DNA from: Eupeodes corollae | Lineage: Eukaryota; Arthropoda; Insecta; Diptera; Syrphidae | Assembly (NCBI RefSeq): GCF_945859685.1 | Contig: NC_079149.1 | Coordinates: 122,175,575-122,239,574 of the forward strand | Length of the DNA stretch: 64,000 nt | Direction: 5' to 3' | Shown here: one piece after another, positions 57,282 through 64,000 of the stretch | Position numbering within the stretch: position 1 is the first letter of the stretch | Layout of the letters: the number at the start of each line of letters is the position of its first letter | Program-made: the position numbers and the translations under genes | Notes under the pieces: model-generated | Database searches by the model: none | The model's input: the letters and a program-made list of their open reading frames with translations, nothing else | Told to the model about the DNA's origin: nothing

Positions 57282-58753
57282 GTTATCCATTTTGCGGTTT
57301 TAAAAGTATAGAGCTGGAGTTCGACAAACTATGTTTACTTACCTATTTTTTTCAGTTGAAAATCTGACATTTGCGAAAATTTATCGTTTAACTATCGCAC
57401 AACGCATAAAACTACAAAAACGGTGCTTTTGAAACAGACAGACAGAAATACTACTCAAGTAATTAGCATATTTTTAAAGAAATTTGAAGGATCTGGATTG
57501 GTACAGTTTACCACTGAAAATATCGCTGCTGTAAGTGAAAGTGATGCCGAAGACCCAAATGTGTCGATTCCTAGTCTGTAGCGCCACGTTAAGTAAGTAA
57601 GTAACTTTCTTAACGTGTCGCTACAGTCCGGGACGGACCTGGGCCTCAACCAACATGCGTCTCCAGGTAGCTCTGTCCCTAGCTAACTGTCACCAGTTTC
57701 GCACGCCAAGTTATTTGAGGTCCTAACCCACCTGCGTGCGCCACCTGAGTCGTATTCTTGCTCTACTGCGCCGTCTCTCGGAATTGGACTCGAAGGCCTT
57801 CCGGGCTGGAGCGTTGATGCCTATTTGCTCTATATGACCAAGCCATCTAAGCCGTTGGACTTTAATTCTGTTACGTAGGTCAGTGTCGCTGTACAGCCCG
57901 TACAGTTCATCGTTATATCTTCTCCTCCATTCTCCATCTAGTCGTTCTGAAGAATTAGTGCTGACTTGCGGCACATTATGGACTATTTTGCATTATAAAG
58001 TGCAGCTCACACAACATCTTAAGCCATCTGACCATTCACAACGTCGTAGATACATCAAGCACCCGCTTGAACAACAGACAGTGTACGGCGATTTTTCGAA
58101 ATAAAATTGTTTTCATCGACACATTTATCACTCGGTGGGTATTTTAATAAAAAAAAGTTGTCGTATTTGGGGTTCTGAGAATCCTCAAGTATTTACATCC
58201 ACAAAAAGTCACTGTTTGGCGCGCTCTTTGATCCGGAGATGTGATTGGATTGTTTCTTCCAAAACGACGATGAATATGACAACCGACTTTTTTTGCCTAC
58301 TACTGAAGAATACGACTTCGAAAATATTTGGTTTCAACAAGACATGCCACACAACTCGAGTGAATAGGTTTATATTGCAAGCGACATTTCCTGGCCGCCG
58401 TAATTTATTGTCGTAGCGATATCAACTGGCTACCAAGATCATGCGATTTGACAGCGCTATACTTTATTTTGTGAGGCTACGTAAAAGACCGTGTTTATAT
58501 TCATATAAATCATTATCATTGACCCCTTAAAAACCAACATTCGTCAAGTTACGGTTGAGATACCGCCCAATATGTGTCAAAAATTGGTCAAAAATTACCT
58601 CAAAAGAATCAATGCATGCAACAATTCGAGTAGTGGTTATTTAAATAATGTAGTGTTCCACGCAAACTCTATAATAAAAAAGAAATATCATGAAAAAAAA
58701 TCTTTGATATGTGTTTTATTCACATTTATTTTTAAAACAGCAAAATGGATAAC
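57282..58753 (+). mobile_element. Tc1/mariner-superfamily transposon, split by an RTE insertion
   Basis: Terminal inverted repeats of 24 bp lie at 57,282-57,305 and 58,730-58,753 with one mismatch (gttatccattttgc followed by ggttttaaaa on the left). Between them is a broken transposase on the plus strand: YRLTIAQRIKLQKRC near 57,383, ENIAAVSESDAEDPNVSIP (57,516-57,572), interruption by 57,577-57,943, then TCGTLWTILH, VQLTQHLKPSDHSQRRRY, KKSCRIWGSENPQVF, WFQQD near 58,328-58,342 (second catalytic Asp), PRSCDLTALYFILWGYVKDR near 58,425-58,485 (third acidic site) and NMCQKLVKNYLKRINACN. The first Asp region (near 58,110) is frameshifted. Without the insert the element is about 1.1 kb, a usual size. 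Inactive. Confidence 0.85.
57577..57937 (-). mobile_element. 5'-truncated RTE-type insertion inside the mariner-like element
   Basis: Minus-strand reading gives RNRIKVQRLRWLGHIEQIGI near 57,860-57,815, ARKAFES and a 3' block shared with the RTE copy at 22,600-22,720 (accaacatgcgtctccag; agtttcgcacgccaag). The insertion is flanked by CTAGTC at 57,571-57,576 and 57,938-57,943, a 6-bp target duplication. Removing insert plus one CTAGTC restores an uninterrupted transposase frame across the site. Its outer 49 bases form a foldback (57,577-57,625). Confidence 0.88.
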
Positions 58754-60867
58754 TTTGTTGAATTGAAATTATATGTCGATACATGTATTTGAATGTACAT
58801 AAAAACAAATGTGTTTGTTAATTAATTAATTTGGTTCCTATTATACTAAATCATATTCACCAAGGATGACTTCATCATAAATATCAAAAAAATTAAAGAA
58901 AATAACCACATTTAAATTATTCAGACGTTATATTCTGTGTATCATTATACAACCATAACATTTTATGACATATTTTGGTTTAAATAAAAGAATTCAGAGA
59001 ATTGTCGGCTGGGCTTGAAATGCTATTGTATTATGTTAACATATGACTTAATTCAGTGTGAATTTCTATAATTTCTAATATTTAATAAAATTTAATTTTA
59101 TGGTCCTTCGGGCCGGATATAAATTTATTTGTAAGAAATGCAATAATTTCCGTTTCATTGATTTAATTTAAAAAAAAAATGTTTTTGATGTGAGAAAAGA
59201 TCCGAAATATATTTGGATAACATTATTCAACTATTATTATCTCTTTTAAATCTTGTGTTTTCCTGCGGATATTTTAGCTTTATAATCTATTACTTACTCA
59301 ATTTTTTAGACGAAATATTTTGCACTTTCTGATTTTTTGTATTCATCTATATCGTAGCCATTTTTAAATGGAATTTTACGGATGAATTAAAAATCTTCTT
59401 AAAAATAGCATCGCTAAATAATAATAATTCTGTTAGTTAAGAATCACAATCACGTTTTATCATTGCATCTAAACACTCAGATAAACATTTCAATCTTAAT
59501 CTCCACGACCTCTCCAAATTTGCCCTAACCAACCAAAAAATAAAATAAAACAACGGAAAAATTATGAATCCATTGAGCTCCGAGAAGAGATAGATGTTTT
59601 TTTGTCCATTAAAAATACATCAACCCTTTCAAGCTTAAGCCGAAAGCAAGGATTGCCCAAGTTTAACACAAAGCAAATGTTCATACAAAATTAAAATACA
59701 ACATTTTGACATAATTTTAAATGATTTTTTCGAAAAAACCTTAGAAGCTCACTCCATGTTGCTACTGTGTCTTTTTACTAATTTGTAGGTCAAATTTTTC
59801 TCATAGTTAAAATTTCGTACCTTTCAAGCTTTTTCTTTAAAATTATTTTGTGCAAAAACTGTTTTAAAATGCAAAGATCAAATTCTATCGCCATTTTTGT
59901 AGAAAAGTGATGCCAACCCAGAAAAAAAACTGTTTGACACCTGACAGTTTATCGTTTTTAAAAATGGAAGTGTTTCTACTTTTGAACACTTGATTTATTC
60001 CTTTACTCCAAATGTTTATTACTTTCAAACCTAAGTTGTGTCATTGATATTTTTAAATATAAACTTGACAGAACTTTTAACTAAATAACACAAAAGCTCA
60101 AAGTAGACAAACAAACCTCATATATGTCAAGTATAATGAAAGTGAAGCAACCACAACGACTAATTATAAAAAGAAAATACTAAATAAAAATAAAAACTTA
60201 AACGTAGATTTCAAGTATGCTCTCAAGCATGATTAACACATTATCCAACTAATTATGTTTTCGCTAAAATCGATTTGAAGGTAACATAACAGATTCATTA
60301 AGAACGACATGATACATAAAATTACGTCAAGCAGCAAAATCTCATATAGCGTTTTAACGAGCTAGTGCTAGAAACAACATCTATTTGCAATTTCAGCAAA
60401 TGATGTTATACTTTTGTGGCTAAAGAGATTTTCCTCTTTTCGTTCAACCCCAACCCCAACCCCTTCATCATCATCATCATCTAAATAAAAACATTCATTA
60501 GATAAACTTTTAAGTCCTTAATCGGGCTAAGTAGAATACAATGGCTCATTTAGCCTCTCATCGCACATCAGCATGGCAGCACTTAAAGTGAAAAACAATT
60601 TAAAAAGGCATTTACCTACTTATAATGTTGTATGTACTGTGCTATTACTTCGTTCGATCAATACAATCGATTAAATCTGTTCCGTTTTAATTGATGTATA
60701 TTTACCGCCCAGCTCAGTCCCAGTCTATGTCCAAGTCCCATCAGTATCTAGAGAAAAGTTGGCATGTTTGTTTGATGCAAGCAATAATAGGTGCTTTCAA
60801 ATTTTATTGATTTTTTTTGTTTGTTTTATTTTCACACATAGTAGTAATGAACAGGCTTGCCAGATTG
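58754..60867. other. Non-coding AT-rich stretch
   Basis: No gene supported. Short ATC microsatellite at about 60,464-60,482 preceded by three CCCCAA words. The ggtccttcgggccgg patch near 59,102 is an isolated GC-rich word of unknown origin. Confidence 0.5.
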
Positions 60868-61605
60868 GACTATATGTCGAAAATTGGGCTATATTTTTCC
60901 AAAGTTGCCCAAATTGGACTATTATTTGGGCTACTTTTTCCGCTTCAATTCTGGGCTATAAAAATATGGTTTATATTAAACTAATGCGTCAGGCACGCAT
61001 TCATTCTTTTAAATGATTGCGTTAGCAACACAGTTAAACAAAACATTTTTACTATTATTCTCTCTTTCAAATTGGGCTATTATTTGGGCTACTTTTTCGC
61101 CTCGAGTTTTGAGCAACAAATGTTGTATATATTAAACTTATGCGACAGGCACGCATTCATTCTTTCAAATTATTGCGTCAGTAACGCAGTAAAACAAAAA
61201 ATTGTTTCTATTATTCTTCCTTTCAAATTGGGCTATTATTTGGGCCACTTTTTCGCTTCAATTCTGGTCTACAAATGTGGTATATATTAAACTTATGCGT
61301 CGGGCACGCATTTATTCTTTCAAATTATTGCGACAGTAACGCAGTAAAACCAAAATTTGTTTCTATTATTCTTTTGCTCAAATTGGGCTATTATTTGGGC
61401 TACGTTTTCGCCTAAAGTTTTGAGCAACAAATGTTGTATATATTTAACTTATGCGACAGGTGTTCTTTAAAAAAAAGTAATTATGTTATCAACAACTATT
61501 CTTTCAAACTATGCTATTATTTGGGCTACTTTTTCGTCATCGATTTTGGGCTACAAATTAATTTTAAATTGAGCTACCGATCTATTTCATGACTTGGCAA
61601 CCTTG
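60868..61605. repeat. Tandem repeat of about 156 bp, nearly five units
   Basis: Unit starts marked by aaattgggctattatttggg fall at 60,911, 61,069, 61,225 and 61,380, with a partial fifth at 61,506; spacings are 158, 156, 155 and 126 bases. A diverged half unit precedes the first. Each of the first three units has two small inverted repeats, ATGCG..CGCAT and TGCG..ACGCA or variants. Open frames through the array carry no recognisable domain. Confidence 0.9.
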
Positions 61606-64000
61606 ATGGCAATGCAATGCTTCTATACAACTTCGATAGTGCATCGACCTGACGGATCGGACGATTTGTGAGCCGATTGCTGGACAATTGTTTGTTAATT
61701 GCCAACACTCAGTACTCTTAGCAGACTTTTGGTATCTGATGACTTGAGTGATGAAGAAAAGAAAGAAAAAAAAATCACTAAACTGACAGAATGTGTGATG
61801 GATGGAAGTGTTTCCATTCGAATGCACTGAAATGCGGATGAATTAAGAGTCAAAGTGAAAACGAAAAGACTGATTCTTCAAAAATTAAAAAAAAGCTCAC
61901 CGAACCAATTAAATCCATGAAACTTTTTGTACAATTGACTGCTCATTCAGCAACACATATGTTTCTATATACACAACACACGACATCACACATCGTGCAG
62001 TGCATGTTCAGTTCCTGCCTCAAAGATTTAAATTCAACTCATTTTTGTTTGCATTTATTATGGAAATATTATTCAATACAATTTCTTGAAACAGAATCTC
62101 AAGTTTTAAGACTATGTTTACGAACTTGATGGTTTAAATAATGTTGTTATGTGCATATATTGCATTAAGTACATAATAAAAAGGAAAAAGTGTGTCACGA
62201 AGGATTAAGGTCGCACAATTATTCTATACCGTCATATACCTAAGAACAAGACCAAGAGGTTGTAGGAAATAATATCATACTCAACTCATAATATTCATTT
62301 CCATATGCCAGTCTAGTTTACAGTGCAATAGTTTCAAGGACATGACATATTTTTGCTATTAAAGTGCGTGCAGAGAGTCTTCAAGTAATATAATTCAAAA
62401 ATATGAACGTTAGAATGAAAATAGGTTCTCTTGATGTGCATTAAGATTAAGAAATTCAACTTTGACTTTTAAATTCACAAACAAGAAATGTGTATAAACA
62501 TTTTTTAGATTCTAAAGTTCGATTCTGATGCTGATAACACGAAAAGTTGATTAATGAATTGACCTTTAAAAAGATTTAAATAATAAATGTTTAGCTACTG
62601 CTAGAAACGAAAAATATACGAGTTCGTCTTACTTTACAAGTATTTGGAAAAATGTTGTGAATAAGAAAATTATTTGAATCAATAAAAAGTATTAGTAAAA
62701 CTTGTCAAATTCTTCTTTGACTTTAAAATGCATACACAAAATGTTTATAAACTTTTCTTCGAAGAATTTACCTTAAAGAAAATAAATTCCATGAGCTAAA
62801 AATATTGTTGATTCAAAAAAGGTTTTACATGCTTTTCTCCGAATAAGTCTAAAATTCGGAGAAAAGCATGAAAACCAGAATGAAAAAAAGCTAATTTCTG
62901 TGACTTTAAAGAGCAGACACTAAATGTCTATAAACATTTTAAAATTTGAAACTGTTATTCCAATGTTGCAACCAATGCCCCAACAAAACTAACTTTCAAA
63001 AGATTGGTCTCTACAAAATTAGTATAGCAAATAAAAAAACACACATAAAATATTTATAAACTTTTTTAAGTTTATAAGTGTCCTTTCGAATGTCCAAACT
63101 TTTTTTGAAAGCGATTCGTTTAAGGGCAAACTTAATAAATTGCCTCTTAGAAAGATAAATGTCTGGAGTGATATATTTCTGTTTTTCTTTTGAAGGGACC
63201 TAAATGTTTAGACACAAAATTCAAACAAAAAAAGCTTAAAAACAAATAGAAATAAGTCTTAAAATAAAAAAAAAACTATTATTATAAGCATTTTCAGATC
63301 TCAAAGTTGTGGGCATCATGTGCGGAGGCGGATCTTTTAAAAGCAAACCAACCAAAGTTGGACAAATGAACTTGAGAATTTTACACTTAAAATGTTTAGA
63401 AACATGTGTCTTGAAAAAGATATTAGCAAGAAAGTAAAATTATTAATTATTTTAAGGGGAAACATAAAAATATTTAAAAAAAATTGTATACGTTTAATAT
63501 CTTTTGTAATGATATTAACCGAGGACAAACTTATTATATTTTATTGTATTAAAAATGGATAAATGCTTGACTCGCAAAATTCGTTAAAACAGAACATTTT
63601 AAGAAAAACAGAAAAAAGTCCTTCAATATAAAACCATCACACAAATTCTTAAGCAAGGAAATTTTTTGACGAATATAAAGTCCTCAAAGTCGAAGTCAAA
63701 GGAAGCTTCAGGCTCGCTTTTTAAGTATTAAAAAAGGTGGATACATTTTGGAGTATGATCGTATATCAAGAACCAAAGACAAGAATCATGCTCCTGCATT
63801 TTTATCCTTCGTATAACCTTAATTGTTGAAAGTTTAAGCTTTGGGGAGTATCCTCTAAACCAAAAAGACAACATAACGCTTTCAACATTTTGTAGAACAT
63901 ACAAGTATCGACCTTAAACACATCAAAATTGAAAATCTATTTAAATTTGTTTCAAAATTGCATCTTGTTGAACCATATGCACTTCAAAGAATCTACTAAA
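61606..64000. other. Non-coding AT-rich stretch to window end
   Basis: No gene supported. Contains the hairpin at 62,821-62,876. Otherwise AT-rich with A-runs. Confidence 0.5.
62821..62876. repeat. Strong hairpin: 17 + 6 bp stem, one bulge, 9-base loop
   Basis: catgcttttctccgaat (62,828-62,844) pairs exactly with attcggagaaaagcatg (62,854-62,870). After one unpaired A (62,827), ggttttt-side bases 62,821-62,826 pair with aaaacc (62,871-62,876). The loop is 62,845-62,853. It could be a foldback remnant or a small RNA hairpin; the context gives no clue. Confidence 0.85.

Noticed and set aside
60868..61605. CRISPR array
   Set aside because: Regular spacing suggested it, but whole 156-bp units repeat with no unique spacers, and the DNA is eukaryotic.

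Overview
The window is AT-rich, repeat-loaded animal DNA, most likely from a higher fly (Diptera: Brachycera). This rests on one conserved gene of fly type, short interrupted coding structure, and the mix of insect-type mobile elements. The species cannot be named from the sequence. There is one convincing host gene. The remaining roughly 61 kb looks like a gene desert: intergenic DNA or a very long intron of a gene not visible here.

Layout. Positions 1-77 are the end of an intron. Positions 78-2477 are the last coding exon of a ZDHHC1/11-type protein palmitoyltransferase (fly CG17075-like), with the DHHC active site, four membrane segments, a TTxE motif and a long low-complexity cytosolic tail. 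From 2.5 to 8.3 kb there is no gene, only a perfect 22-bp hairpin and a 24-bp palindrome. The 8.3-13.7 kb stretch is a graveyard of non-LTR retrotransposons: a Jockey/CR1-group copy, an RNase H-bearing fragment, several short reverse-transcriptase (RT) scraps and a diverged repeat pair. From 14 to 22.5 kb there is AT-rich DNA with a hexamer array (AGACTA)n and a TA-flanked terminal-inverted-repeat element at 20.1-21.1 kb. A decayed but nearly complete RTE-type element on the minus strand lies at 22.6-25.3 kb. Another non-LTR fragment lies at 31.8-33.5 kb (minus). Two complementary truncated Jockey/CR1 copies lie at 37.8-38.8 and 40.0-40.9 kb, a tRNA-related SINE at 42.6 kb, and small RT relics at 45.3, 48.6, 49.3 and 54.7 kb.

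The most unusual material is (1) a repeat family present three times (20.2, 36.4 and 52.9 kb) with TAACTTCCC/GGGAAGTTA ends; its two longer copies carry internal tandem units of about 150-180 bp, one copy holds about six units, and one copy is bounded by 17-bp direct repeats; (2) a Tc1/mariner-superfamily transposon at 57.28-58.75 kb with 24-bp inverted repeats, cut in two by a 5'-truncated RTE copy whose 6-bp target duplication can be read exactly; and (3) a roughly 156-bp tandem repeat at 60.9-61.6 kb in which most units carry two related mini-hairpins.

The mobile elements are all broken by stops, frameshifts or truncation, so none appears active. There is no operon-like organisation, CRISPR array or microbial defence system. 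Every clade assignment comes from motif recognition without any database search.
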